64,000 nucleotides of DNA, from assembly GCF_011043545.1 (NCBI RefSeq), contig NZ_JAAKGP010000012.1, positions 33,672-97,671 of the forward strand. Reading direction: 5' to 3'. This document shows positions 9,726-17,518 of the stretch, piece after piece. Below the pieces are notes generated by a model that saw only the letters and a list, made by a program, of their open reading frames with translations, made no database searches and was not told where the DNA came from. This stretch comes from Rhodobacter sp. SGA-6-6 (GTDB taxonomy: Bacteria > Pseudomonadota > Alphaproteobacteria > Rhodobacterales > Rhodobacteraceae). Position numbers and translations under genes: made by a program. Position 1 is the first letter of the stretch; every line of letters starts with the position of its first letter.

Positions 9726-10230
9726 TCTCGGCCTCCGTCAGATGGTCGTCCAGCGCCGCGGCGATCTCGTCCAGCTCCGCCATCTCGGTCAGCCGGGTGG
9801 CGCGCAGGGCGTCCAGCTCGGTCAGCATCGCCTTGTTGATCAGCGCGGGCTCGGCCAGACCGGCCGCCTGCGCCTCGCGCAGCTGCCGCAGCTGTTCGCG
9901 CAACCCGATGGTGGTGCGGCGCATCCGCTGCAGCTCCAGCCCCTGCACGTCCAGCTGCCGGGTCAGCTTTTCCATCCTCTCCTGCACCTGCGCCTGCTGG
10001 ATCGCGTCGCGCTCCTTCACCGCGCGCAGGCGCTCCTGCAACTGCGCATTGGCCAGGCGCTCCTCTTCCAGCTGCGCCCGCAGCGCGGCGAGTTCGGCGG
10101 GGTCGGTCCCGGCCTCCGCCGGGGCCTCGGGCTGCGGCGCGGCCATCGCGTCCAGCCCCCGGCCGATCCGTTCCAGCGCGGCGCTGATGCGCCGTTCCAA
10201 CTCGCCTATGTCCTGCATGTCCTGCCCCAT
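9718..10230 (-). CDS. Coiled-coil protein upstream of zapA, function unknown
   Basis: A 170-aa soluble, highly charged protein that is almost entirely predicted coiled coil (Glu/Gln/Arg/Leu heptads from about residue 45 to 165), with a short Pro/Ala linker near residues 30-42. No catalytic motif or membrane segment is visible. It is the first gene of the operon, overlaps zapA by 8 bases and is divergent from tkt. Position beside zapA suggests a cell-division or ZapB-like scaffolding role, but this is inference from context. An in-frame ATG at 10218 (MQDIGELE) is an alternative start. Confidence 0.8.
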   Translation of the reverse strand: MGQDMQDIGELERRISAALERIGRGLDAMAAPQPEAPAEAGTDPAELAALRAQLEEERLANAQLQERLRAVKERDAIQQAQVQERMEKLTRQLDVQGLELQRMRRTTIGLREQLRQLREAQAAGLAEPALINKAMLTELDALRATRLTEMAELDEIAAALDDHLTEAENA

Positions 10231-10364
10231 TTCCGGTGCCGTCCGCTTGGGCGCCCCGCCCCTGCCTTTGCAGGCGAATCGCGGGCCGCCGGTCTTGGCG
10301 CCATCTTATGCCGGAACCGGCCCCCCGCGTCTTCCCTTTCTTCCCAAAGCCTTGGGCGACGCGC

Positions 10365-10393
10365 TTGATCTTGCCGGGTGCCGCCGTTATGCG
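10365..10393 (+). promoter_or_regulatory. Possible sigma-70 promoter of tkt
   Basis: TTGATC at 10365-10370, 17 bases, then TATGCG at 10388-10393, about 50 bases before the tkt start. The match to consensus is partial. Confidence 0.35.
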
Positions 10394-10442
10394 CGAGGCC
10401 GAAAGCCCCTCCTCCCCCGCCCCGACCCGAAGGACAAGCCCC

Positions 10443-12458
10443 GTGGACATCGCAACGCTCCGTTCCCGCCACCCCGACCACTGGATGCGCGCGACCGCCA
10501 TCCGCGCGCTTGCGCTGGATGCGGTGGCCGCCGCCAATTCGGGCCATTCCGGAATGCCGATGGGCATGGCCGACGTGGCGACCGTGCTGTTCGAGAAGCA
10601 CCTGAAGTTCGATCCCAAGGCGCCGCGCTGGCCCGACCGCGACCGCTTCATCCTGTCGGCCGGCCATGGCTCGATGCTGATCTATGCGCTCTTGCACCTG
10701 ACCGGCTACGAGGACGTGACGCTGGAGCAGATCAGGAACTTCCGCCAGTGGGGCGCGATCACCGCCGGCCACCCGGAATACGGCCACGTCTCGGGGGTGG
10801 AGACGACGACCGGCCCGCTGGGCCAGGGCATCGCCAATTCCGTCGGCTTCGCCATGGCCGAGGAACACCTGCGCGCCCGCTGGGGGGCGAAGCTGCAGGA
10901 CCATTACACCTATGTGATCGCGGGCGACGGCTGCCTGATGGAGGGCGTCAGCCAGGAGGCCATCGGCATCGCTGGCCGGCAGAAGCTGAGCCGCCTGATC
11001 GTGCTGTGGGACGACAACGGCATCACCATCGACGGCAAGGTGGCGCTGTCGGACGTGACCGACCAGAAGGCGCGCTTCGCGGCCTCCGGCTGGGGCGTGT
11101 TCTCCTGCGACGGCCACGACCCCGAGGACATCGACCGGGCGATCACCGCGGCGAAGGCCAGCCCCGGCCCGGCGATGGTGGCCTGCAAGACCCATATCGC
11201 CCTTGGCCATGCGGCGCAGGACACCTCCAAGGGCCACGGCGCGCTGACCGACAAGGCGCAGCTGCAGGCGGCGAAGGACGGCTACGGCTGGCCGGGCGGC
11301 CCGTTCGAGGTGCCGGCCGAGATCAAGGCCTGGTGGGAATCGCTGGGGGCCAGGGGCGGCAAGGCCCGGGCCGAGTGGGAGGCGCGGCTGGCCGCCCTGC
11401 CCGCCGGCAAGCAGGCCGAATTCCGGCGCATCTTCGCGGGCGAGGCTCCGGCCAAGCTGGCCAATGCCATCCGTTCGGTGAAGAAGGCGGCGGCGGAGGC
11501 TCCCGCCAAACTGGCCACCCGCTCGGCCAGCGAGAAGGTGCTGACCGCGGTCAACCCGGTGATGACCGAGACCTTCGCGGGGTCCGCCGACCTGACCGGC
11601 TCGAACAACACCAAGACCGCCGACCTCGGCGTCTTCACGGCCGAGGATCGCAAGGGCCGCTATATGTATTGGGGCATCCGCGAGCATGGCATGGCCGCGG
11701 CGATGAACGGCATGGCGCTGCACGGTGGGGTGCGGCCCTATTCCGGCACCTTCATGGCCTTCACCGACTACGCCCGCCCCTCGATGCGGCTGTCGGCGCT
11801 GATGGGCCTGCCGGTGGTCTATGTGATGACGCATGATTCCATCGGCCTCGGCGAGGACGGGCCGACCCACCAGCCGGTCGAGCATCTGGCGATCTCGCGC
11901 GCCACGCCCAACACCCTGGTGCTGCGCCCGGCCGATCTGGTCGAGGTGGCGGAATGCTGGGAAGTGGCGCTGAGCCAGAAGTCCACCCCTTCGGTGCTGG
12001 CGCTGTCGCGGCAGAGCTTGGCGGCGGTGCGGACCGCGCATACCAACCAGAACCTTTCGGCGAAAGGCGCCTATGTGCTGGCCGAGGCCACGGGCAAGCG
12101 CCGGGTGATCCTGATCGCCACCGGCTCCGAGGTCGAGATCGCCCTGAAGGCCCGCGAGGCGCTGGAGGCCGAAGGGATCGGCACCCGCGTGGTGTCGATG
12201 CCGTCGATGGAACTGTTCGGGGCGCAGGACGAGGCTTACCGCAAGCGGGTGCTGCCCGCCGGCCCGGTCCGCGTCGCCATCGAGGCGGGGGTGCGGCAGG
12301 GCTGGGACCGCTGGCTTCTGGGAGAGCGCGGCCGCGAGGGCAAGTCCGCCTTCATCGGCATGTCCACCTTCGGGGCAAGCGCGCCCTACGAGCGGCTCTA
12401 CAAGGAGTTCGGCATCACCGCCGAGGCCGCGGTGGCGGCGGCGAAGGCGATGCTCTGA
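10443..12458 (+). CDS. tkt: Transketolase
   Basis: Transketolase moves two-carbon ketol units in the pentose phosphate and Calvin cycles using thiamine diphosphate and Mg2+. The 671-aa protein shows the TPP motif GDGCLMEG followed by the Mg2+ site DDNGITIDG, substrate histidines in [10 protein letters not shown] and AGHPEYGH, and the catalytic Glu in [13 protein letters not shown]. The start was placed at GTG 10443 because AAGGAC lies 8 bases upstream; an in-frame ATG at 10389 has no ribosome-binding site. It heads a central-carbon block with the two gap genes downstream, though an antiparallel DUF808 gene intervenes. Confidence 0.97.
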   Translation: MDIATLRSRHPDHWMRATAIRALALDAVAAANSGHSGMPMGMADVATVLFEKHLKFDPKAPRWPDRDRFILSAGHGSMLIYALLHLTGYEDVTLEQIRNFRQWGAITAGHPEYGHVSGVETTTGPLGQGIANSVGFAMAEEHLRARWGAKLQDHYTYVIAGDGCLMEGVSQEAIGIAGRQKLSRLIVLWDDNGITIDGKVALSDVTDQKARFAASGWGVFSCDGHDPEDIDRAITAAKASPGPAMVACKTHIALGHAAQDTSKGHGALTDKAQLQAAKDGYGWPGGPFEVPAEIKAWWESLGARGGKARAEWEARLAALPAGKQAEFRRIFAGEAPAKLANAIRSVKKAAAEAPAKLATRSASEKVLTAVNPVMTETFAGSADLTGSNNTKTADLGVFTAEDRKGRYMYWGIREHGMAAAMNGMALHGGVRPYSGTFMAFTDYARPSMRLSALMGLPVVYVMTHDSIGLGEDGPTHQPVEHLAISRATPNTLVLRPADLVEVAECWEVALSQKSTPSVLALSRQSLAAVRTAHTNQNLSAKGAYVLAEATGKRRVILIATGSEVEIALKAREALEAEGIGTRVVSMPSMELFGAQDEAYRKRVLPAGPVRVAIEAGVRQGWDRWLLGERGREGKSAFIGMSTFGASAPYERLYKEFGITAEAAVAAAKAML

Positions 12459-12487
12459 GGGCAGGCGCCGCCAGGCTTTCTTACCCG

Positions 12488-12515
12488 AAGGCCGCCCGGA
12501 ACGCCGGGCGGCCTT
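12488..12515 (+). terminator. Hairpin terminator after tkt
   Basis: AAGGCCGCCCGG (12488-12499) and CCGGGCGGCCTT (12504-12515), a perfect 12-bp stem with loop AACG; the T-tract is short. Confidence 0.75.
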
Positions 12516-12522
12516 CCGCGTA

Positions 12523-12575
12523 GGGCGGGGTTCATCCCGCCGCGGCACGGGCAAATCGGCGGGTGAACCCCGCCC
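12523..12575. repeat. Long imperfect palindrome, REP-like
   Basis: Left arm 12523-12542 begins GGGCGGGGTTCA and right arm 12557-12575 ends TGAACCCCGCCC; they pair over 19 bp with a single bulged T at 12535. It lies between the tkt terminator and the DUF808 stop. Similar GGCGGGGTTCA palindromes are, as I recall, scattered in related genomes, so this may be a mobile or structural repeat. Confidence 0.65.
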
Positions 12576-12594
12576 ACCGGCCCGGCCGCCGCGC

Positions 12595-13569
12595 CTAGTG
12601 CGCGGCCTTCTTCTTCCCCGTCGCCGCCGCCCACATCGGCCCGATCACCCGCGTGGCCAGCGGGATCAGCAGCACCCCGAGCCCCAGGCCGAACACCCCG
12701 TCGATGGCCGCCTGCACCGCCCAGGCCACGAAGCCCTGCGCAACCGAGACCGCCTCGGCCGCCGCCTCGGCGATGTGATGGATGGTCTCGTAGGGCCATT
12801 CCCAGAGATGCGTCACCTCCAGCCCGTGCAGCACGATCGACCCGCCGACCCAGAGCATCGCCGCCGTCCCCACCGTGGACAAGAGCTCCATCAGCTTCGG
12901 CATCCCCACCACCAGCCCGCGCCCGGTGGCCCGCCCTGCCCCGGTGCGCCCCGTCGCCGCCATGTGCAGGCCGATGTCGTCCATCTTCACGATCAGCGCC
13001 ACCGCGCCATAGACCGCGACGGTGATCAGCACCCCCACCAGCGCCAGCGTCGCCGCCTGCATCCAGAAGGAGGGGCTTTCCACCGTGGCCAGGGCGATGG
13101 TCATGATCTCGGCGGACAGGATGAAATCGGTCTTGATCGCGCCGGCCACCTTCTCCTCCTCCAGATGCGCCGGGTCGCGGGGGTCGAAATCCTGCTCCAC
13201 CGCCTCGTCGCCATGCGGGAACAGGGCATGGAACACCTTCTCCGCCCCCTCGAAGCAGAGATAGGCCCCGCCCAGCATCAGCAAGGGTGTGATCGCCGCC
13301 GGCAGGAAATGGTTCAGCGCCAGGAGCGCCGGCAGCAGGATCACCAGCTTGTTGCGGATCGAGCCCAAGGCGATGCGGCCGATGATCGGCAGCTCCCGCT
13401 TCGCCTCGAAGCCGTGGACGTATTTCGGCGTCACCGCGGCGTCATCGATCACCACGCCGGCCGCCTTGGCCCCGGCCTTGGCCGCCGCCGCGGCCACGTC
13501 GTCGACCGAGGCCGCCGCCACCTTGGCGATGGCCGCCACATCGTCCAGAAGCGCCAGAAGTCCGCTCAT
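12595..13569 (-). CDS. DUF808 (YedI-like) inner-membrane protein
   Basis: A 324-aa protein starting MSGLLALLDDVAAIAK, the typical opening of the DUF808 family. It has an Ala-rich amphipathic N-terminus, then at least four hydrophobic segments, in the regions of residues 72-100 (LVILLPALLALNHF), 175-195, 235-255 and 290-312. An acidic cytosolic stretch DFDPRDPAHLEEEKV lies near residue 130. The biochemical role of the family is not known. The short lysine-rich tail GKKKAAH is cytoplasmic. The gene is convergent with tkt and divergent from the gap region. Confidence 0.88.
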   Translation of the reverse strand: MSGLLALLDDVAAIAKVAAASVDDVAAAAAKAGAKAAGVVIDDAAVTPKYVHGFEAKRELPIIGRIALGSIRNKLVILLPALLALNHFLPAAITPLLMLGGAYLCFEGAEKVFHALFPHGDEAVEQDFDPRDPAHLEEEKVAGAIKTDFILSAEIMTIALATVESPSFWMQAATLALVGVLITVAVYGAVALIVKMDDIGLHMAATGRTGAGRATGRGLVVGMPKLMELLSTVGTAAMLWVGGSIVLHGLEVTHLWEWPYETIHHIAEAAAEAVSVAQGFVAWAVQAAIDGVFGLGLGVLLIPLATRVIGPMWAAATGKKKAAH

Positions 13570-13647
13570 CCTTCACCCCACCTTTGCACGCTTCCGCAAT
13601 AAACCAGCCCCGGGGATTCGGCAAAAGCCATCCCGGCGCCTGCGCAT

Positions 13648-13681
13648 CCGTTAGCGCAAACGGCGGATGTTCACGCTAACA
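13648..13681. promoter_or_regulatory. Two LacI-type operator half-palindromes upstream of gap1
   Basis: CCGTTAGC-GCAAACGG (13648-13663) is a CG-centred palindrome with one mismatch, and TGTTCACGCTAACA (13668-13681) repeats the motif 20 bp further on. With the sites at 14973 and 16139 they define a consensus close to TGTTAGCGCTAACA. LacI-family regulators such as CceR control central carbon genes in Rhodobacter, so binding by a CceR-like protein is inferred. A TATACA box at 13721-13726 may be the gap1 -10. Confidence 0.55.
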
Positions 13682-13765
13682 CGCGGAAAAAGCGTCGCTT
13701 TCCGGCTAGGAATACGGTCGTATACAGGCTATGCGCCAGAGAGCGAGTCATATCGGAGGCGCGGC

Positions 13766-14764
13766 ATGATCACCATCGGCATCAACGGATTCGGACGGAT
13801 CGGGCGCTGCACGCTGGCCCATATCGCGGAATCGAACCGCAACGACGTGCAGGTGGTGGCGATCAACGCCACCGGGCCGGTGGAAACCAACGCCCATCTG
13901 CTGAAATACGATTCGGTCCACGGCCGCTTTCCGGGCACGGTGAAGGTGGTCGACGGCGGGCTGGACCTCGGCCGCGGGCCGATCCGGGTGATGTCGACCT
14001 ACAACCCGGACGAGCTGGACTGGCAGGGCGTCGACGTGGTGCTGGAATGCACCGGCAAGTTCAACGACCGCGACAAGGCCGCCGTCCACCTGGGCCGCGG
14101 CGCCAAGCGCGTGCTGGTCTCCGCCCCGGCCAAGAAGGCCGACAAGACCGTGGTCTACGGCGTCAACCACCGCCAGCTGACCGCCGAGCATCTGGTGGTT
14201 TCGAACGGGTCCTGCACCACCAACTGCCTGGCGCCGCTGGCCAAGGTGCTGAACGACGCCATCGGCATCGAATCCGGCATCATGACCACGATCCACAGCT
14301 ACACCGGCGACCAGCCGACGCTGGACCGCCGCCACAAGGACCTCTACCGCGCCCGCGCCGCCGCCATGGCGATGATCCCCACCTCCACCGGCGCCGCCAA
14401 GGCGCTCGGCGAGGTGCTGCCGGAACTGAAGGGCAAGCTGGACGGCTCGGCCATCCGCGTCCCCACCCCCAATGTCTCGGCGGTGGACCTGACCTTCATC
14501 GCGGCGAAGTCGGTGACGGCGGAAGAGGTGAACCAGATCGTGCGCGAGGCCTGCGCCGGCTACATGGGCATGGTGATGTCCTACGACCCCGAGCCCAAGG
14601 TCTCGATCGACTTCAATCACACGCCGTTCTCGTCTATCTTCGCCCCCGACCAGACCAAGGTGGTGGGCCGCTCGGTCCGCGTGCTGGCCTGGTATGACAA
14701 CGAATGGGGCTTCTCCTGCCGGATGGCCGACGTGGCCGGCGTCATGGGGCGGCTGCTGCAATAG
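13766..14764 (+). CDS. gap: Glyceraldehyde-3-phosphate dehydrogenase, paralogue 1
   Basis: A 332-aa phosphorylating GAPDH with the Rossmann start [10 protein letters not shown], catalytic Cys in SNGSCTTNC and the C-terminal [12 protein letters not shown]. The coenzyme-selecting Asp after the second strand (NDLG in paralogue 2) is replaced by Ala35 in INATG, and the residues equivalent to Leu-Pro 187-188 are Arg-Arg (LDRRHKD). In characterised GAPDHs these changes favour NADP, so an NADP-linked, possibly gluconeogenic or Calvin-cycle role is inferred. The start at 13766 follows ATCGGAGGCGCGGC. Paralogue 2 lies 271 bases downstream. Confidence 0.95.
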   Translation: MITIGINGFGRIGRCTLAHIAESNRNDVQVVAINATGPVETNAHLLKYDSVHGRFPGTVKVVDGGLDLGRGPIRVMSTYNPDELDWQGVDVVLECTGKFNDRDKAAVHLGRGAKRVLVSAPAKKADKTVVYGVNHRQLTAEHLVVSNGSCTTNCLAPLAKVLNDAIGIESGIMTTIHSYTGDQPTLDRRHKDLYRARAAAMAMIPTSTGAAKALGEVLPELKGKLDGSAIRVPTPNVSAVDLTFIAAKSVTAEEVNQIVREACAGYMGMVMSYDPEPKVSIDFNHTPFSSIFAPDQTKVVGRSVRVLAWYDNEWGFSCRMADVAGVMGRLLQ

Positions 14765-14788
14765 GGGCCTGCGCCCCCCGGGGGCAAG

Positions 14789-14932
14789 GTGACCGATCGC
14801 ATCGCATTCTGGCTGGCGGCCGTGCTGGCCGTGCTGATCGGGGCGGATTTCGCCCTGACCGGCGGCGAGACCCTGGTGTTTCTGGCCCGCAAGTTCTTCG
14901 ACCTGATGGATTGGGTGGCATTCTGGCGCTGA
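14789..14932 (+). CDS. 47-aa single-pass membrane microprotein between the two gap genes
   Basis: A GTG-initiated frame reading MTDRIAFWLAAVLAVLIGAD, then FALTGGETLVFLARKFF and ending DWVAFWR. It has one strong transmembrane segment at residues 5-23, an amphipathic second helix and a short C-terminal tail, and closes with TGA at 14932. A GGGGGCAAG stretch immediately precedes the GTG. The balanced hydrophobic pattern and well-placed Trp residues at the membrane boundaries argue for a real protein rather than a chance frame. I recall similar small hypothetical proteins at this position in related genomes, but cannot verify that here. Function unknown; co-transcription with gap1 is likely. Confidence 0.65.
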   Translation: MTDRIAFWLAAVLAVLIGADFALTGGETLVFLARKFFDLMDWVAFWR

Positions 14933-14972
14933 CCGCGGCAGACTGAGGTTGCATTTTCTGCCGTTTTGGCAT

Positions 14973-14986
14973 TGTTAGCGCTATCG
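14973..14986. promoter_or_regulatory. LacI-type operator upstream of gap2
   Basis: TGTTAGCGCTATCG matches the consensus TGTTAGCGCTAACA at 12 of 14 positions; its core TTAGCGCTA is CG-centred. It lies 50 bases before the gap2 ATG. See also 13648 and 16139. Confidence 0.55.
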
Positions 14987-15035
14987 GACACCTGCTGTCG
15001 GATGGGCGCAATCGCAGCTTCGGAAGGGAAAGGTC

Positions 15036-16040
15036 ATGGCCGTCAAGGTTGCCATCAACGGATTTGGGCGGATCGGACGCAACGTGCTGCGGGCGATCAT
15101 CGAATCGGGCCGCACCGACATCGAGGTCGTCGCCGTCAACGACCTCGGCCCGGTGGAGACCAATGCGCATCTGCTGCGCTTCGATTCGGTGCACGGCCGC
15201 TTCCCGGCCGAAGTGACCACCGGCGAGGACTGGATCGACGTCGGCCGCGGCCCGATCCGGGTGACGGCGCTGAGGAACCCGGCCGACCTGCCCTGGGGCG
15301 ACGTGGACATCGTGCTGGAATGCACCGGCATCTTCACCTCGAAGGAGAAATGCCTGCCCCATCTGGAGAACGGCTCCAGGCGCGTCCTGATCTCCGCCCC
15401 CGGCGAGGGCGCGGACAAGACCATCGTCTACGGCGTCAACCACGACACGCTGACCAGGGACGACATCGTGGTGTCGAACGCCTCCTGCACCACCAACTGC
15501 CTGTCGCCGGTGGCCTATGTGCTGAACAAGGCCATCGGCATCGAGAAGGGCATGATGACCACGATCCACAGCTACACCGGCGACCAGCCGACGCTGGACA
15601 CCATGCACAAGGACCTCTACCGCGCCCGCGCCGCGGCGCTGTCGATGATCCCGACCTCCACCGGCGCCGCCAAGGCGGTGGGGCTGGTGCTGCCCGAGCT
15701 GAAGGGCAGGCTGGACGGCTATGCCATCCGGGTGCCGACGCCGAATGTCTCGGTGGTGGACCTGAAGTTCATCGCCAGGCGGGCGACGAGCGTGGAAGAG
15801 ATCAACGGCGCGATCCGGGCGGCGGCGGCGGAGGGGCCGCTGAAAGGCATCCTCGGCTATACCGACTACAAGAACGTGTCGTCGGACTTCAACCACGACC
15901 CGCATTCCTCGGTGTTCCACATGGACCAGACCAAGGTGATGGACGGCACCATGTGCTCGATCCTGGCCTGGTATGACAACGAATGGGGCTTCTCCTGCCG
16001 GATGGCGGATACCGCGGTGGCCATGGGCAAGCTGATCTGA
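15036..16040 (+). CDS. gap: Glyceraldehyde-3-phosphate dehydrogenase, paralogue 2
   Basis: A 334-aa GAPDH catalysing the NAD(P)-dependent oxidation and phosphorylation of glyceraldehyde-3-phosphate. Seen: INGFGRIGR, catalytic Cys in SNASCTTNC and the C-terminal [12 protein letters not shown]. Unlike paralogue 1 it keeps Asp36 in VNDLG, the residue that hydrogen-bonds the NAD ribose, so it is probably the NAD-dependent glycolytic form. GGAAGGGAAAGG precedes the ATG. The stop codon is inside the left arm of a palindrome (16037-16057), and a terminator follows at 16062. Confidence 0.96.
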   Translation: MAVKVAINGFGRIGRNVLRAIIESGRTDIEVVAVNDLGPVETNAHLLRFDSVHGRFPAEVTTGEDWIDVGRGPIRVTALRNPADLPWGDVDIVLECTGIFTSKEKCLPHLENGSRRVLISAPGEGADKTIVYGVNHDTLTRDDIVVSNASCTTNCLSPVAYVLNKAIGIEKGMMTTIHSYTGDQPTLDTMHKDLYRARAAALSMIPTSTGAAKAVGLVLPELKGRLDGYAIRVPTPNVSVVDLKFIARRATSVEEINGAIRAAAAEGPLKGILGYTDYKNVSSDFNHDPHSSVFHMDQTKVMDGTMCSILAWYDNEWGFSCRMADTAVAMGKLI

Positions 16041-16057
16041 TTTTCGTCGAAAATCAG
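16037..16057. repeat. AT-rich palindrome overlapping the gap2 stop
   Basis: Arms CTGATTTTCG (16037-16046) and CGAAAATCAG (16048-16057) around one T. It is identical to the element at 53011-53031 except for two bases. The left arm includes the gap2 TGA. Confidence 0.85.
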
Positions 16058-16061
16058 GGCG

Positions 16062-16086
16062 AAGGGCGCCTCCGGGCGCCCTTTTT
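16062..16086 (+). terminator. Intrinsic terminator of gap2
   Basis: AAGGGCGCC (16062-16070) and GGCGCCCTT (16075-16083), loop TCCG, ending in five T residues. Confidence 0.9.
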
Positions 16087-16138
16087 CATGACTCCGGGCC
16101 ATGCATTTCCGGCATGGCTGCACCGCAGCATCGGCGGT

Positions 16139-16152
16139 TGTTAGCGATAACC
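16139..16152. promoter_or_regulatory. LacI-type operator upstream of the DUF1127 gene
   Basis: TGTTAGCGATAACC matches TGTTAGCGCTAACA at 12 of 14 positions. It sits inside a longer inverted repeat GGCGGTT (16133-16139) / AACCGCC (16149-16155). This suggests the DUF1127 gene belongs to the same regulon as the gap genes. Confidence 0.5.
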
Positions 16153-16215
16153 GCCGCGCCTATCTTTCCGGTCGAGCGGAAGGAAAAGCAGACCCCGCCG
16201 GATGAGGAACCCGAA

Positions 16216-16380
16216 ATGCTGACGATGATCGAAACCCTGAAGGAAGCCGCCCGCAAGCGCGCCGCCTATGTCCGCACCCGCGACGAGATCGCCCGGCTGC
16301 CGCTGGACGTGGCGCTGGACCTGGACATCTACCCCGGCGACGCCGCCAGGATCGCCCGCGAGGCCGTCTACGGGCGCTGA
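16216..16380 (+). CDS. DUF1127-like small protein, 54 aa
   Basis: The protein starts MLTMIETLKEAARKRAAYVR and has the Arg-rich helix plus LPLDVALDLDIYPGDAARIA pattern of DUF1127 proteins, ending REAVYGR. Small DUF1127 proteins of Rhodobacter and Agrobacterium have been linked to RNA metabolism, stress and metabolic adaptation; the exact role here is unknown. The ATG at 16216 follows GATGAGGAAC. A LacI-type operator lies 64 bases upstream and a terminator 25 bases downstream, so it is a single-gene unit. Confidence 0.85.
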   Translation: MLTMIETLKEAARKRAAYVRTRDEIARLPLDVALDLDIYPGDAARIAREAVYGR

Positions 16381-16404
16381 GCGCCGCCTGCCAAGGCGAC
16401 TGCC

Positions 16405-16425
16405 GGGGGCCTTCGGGTCCCCTTT
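16405..16425. terminator. Terminator between the DUF1127 gene and coaD
   Basis: GGGGGCC (16405-16411), loop TTC, GGGTCCCC (16415-16422), then TTT. The stem contains a G-T pair. Confidence 0.65.
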
Positions 16426-16430
16426 GCATT

Positions 16431-16928
16431 TCAGCCCTGGCGATACTTGGCCTTCAGCGCCTCGCGCACCGGATCGGGCACGAATTTCGACACGTCGCCG
16501 CCCAGCCGGGCGATCTCCTTCACCAGCTTCGAGGCGATGGCCTGCCGCCGGGCATCGGCCATCAGGAAGACCGTCTCGATGCTGCTGTCCAGCGCACGGT
16601 TCATGCCGACCATCTGGAATTCGTATTCAAAATCCGCCACCGCCCGCAGGCCGCGGATGATCACCCCTGCCCCGACGTCGCGGGCGCAGTCGATCAGCAG
16701 GTTCTCGAACGGGTGGACGACGATCTCGCCCCCCGTCTTCGCGGTGATGGCGGCGCATTCGGCCTGCACCATCGCCACCCGTTCCTCCAGCGGGAACAGC
16801 GGCCCCTTGTCGCGGTTGATGGCGACGCCGATCACCAGCCGGTCGACCAGCGCCATGGCGCGCTGGATGATGTCGGTATGGCCAAGCGTGATCGGATCGA
16901 AGGTGCCCGGGTAAAGGCCGATGCGCAT
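16431..16928 (-). CDS. coaD: Phosphopantetheine adenylyltransferase
   Basis: CoaD transfers AMP from ATP to 4'-phosphopantetheine, giving dephospho-CoA in coenzyme A synthesis. The 165-aa protein begins MRIGLYPGTFDPITLGHTDI, containing the T/HxGH-type nucleotidyltransferase signature, and has the RGLRAVADFEYE and SSIETVFLM segments of the family. The ATG at 16928 is the first start in frame, preceded by CGGAGGAAACGG on the minus strand. It stands alone between the DUF1127 gene and a CBS-domain gene. Confidence 0.96.
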   Translation of the reverse strand: MRIGLYPGTFDPITLGHTDIIQRAMALVDRLVIGVAINRDKGPLFPLEERVAMVQAECAAITAKTGGEIVVHPFENLLIDCARDVGAGVIIRGLRAVADFEYEFQMVGMNRALDSSIETVFLMADARRQAIASKLVKEIARLGGDVSKFVPDPVREALKAKYRQG

Positions 16929-17028
16929 TCCGTTTCCTCCGTCCGATCCCTGCCCGGATCGAACGCAACATTATTGCGCCGGCAAGTGCAAGAGCCTTTC
17001 CGCCCCCCTCCACTACCTACTTGCCCGC

Positions 17029-17463
17029 TCAGAAGCCCTTGATCATCCCCTCCAGCGCGTCCTTCTCGGCCGCCAGTTCCTCCAGCCGCGCCTTCACCAC
17101 GTCGCCTATGGAGATCAGCCCGACCATCGCGCCGCCGTCCAGCACCGGCATGTGGCGGAAGCGGCCGTCGGTCATCTTCTGCAGCACGGCATGGGTCTGG
17201 TCGCCGCGTTCGCAGCCGACCACCTTGGCGGTCATCAGGCTGGAGACGGAATCGGACAGCACCCCCGGCCCGCGCTTGCCCAGTTCGCGCACGATGTCGC
17301 GCTCCGACAGGATGCCGACAGCGTGCCGGCCGTCGGACGAGACGATCACCGCGCCGATCTTCTTGGCGGACAGCAGCGCCACCGCCTCGGCCACGCTGGC
17401 CTCGGGCGCGATGGTGATGACATTGCCCTCGGGCTTCGATTTCAGGATCTGGCTGACAAGCAT
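17029..17463 (-). CDS. Two-CBS-domain protein
   Basis: A 144-aa protein made only of a CBS pair (Bateman module): the first repeat spans about residues 8-65 (ASVAEAVALLSAKKIGAVIV, GILSERDIVREL) and the second 72-130 (QTHAVLQKMTDGRFRHMPVL, LISIGDVVKARL). Such stand-alone pairs bind adenine nucleotides and often regulate a partner protein; no partner is evident here. The start at 17463 has GGGAGGAGCAGCCG upstream, which is much better than in-frame starts further upstream. Single-gene unit. Confidence 0.9.
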   Translation of the reverse strand: MLVSQILKSKPEGNVITIAPEASVAEAVALLSAKKIGAVIVSSDGRHAVGILSERDIVRELGKRGPGVLSDSVSSLMTAKVVGCERGDQTHAVLQKMTDGRFRHMPVLDGGAMVGLISIGDVVKARLEELAAEKDALEGMIKGF

Positions 17464-17518
17464 CGGCTGCTCCTCCCGGTGTCTGTCCTTGGAAGGGTCG
17501 GATGCGGGCCGGTTCCTG

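Noticed and set aside
10206..12554. Long antisense open frame across tkt
   Set aside because: The codon pattern mirrors the third-position GC bias of tkt; the product is low-complexity and matches no family.
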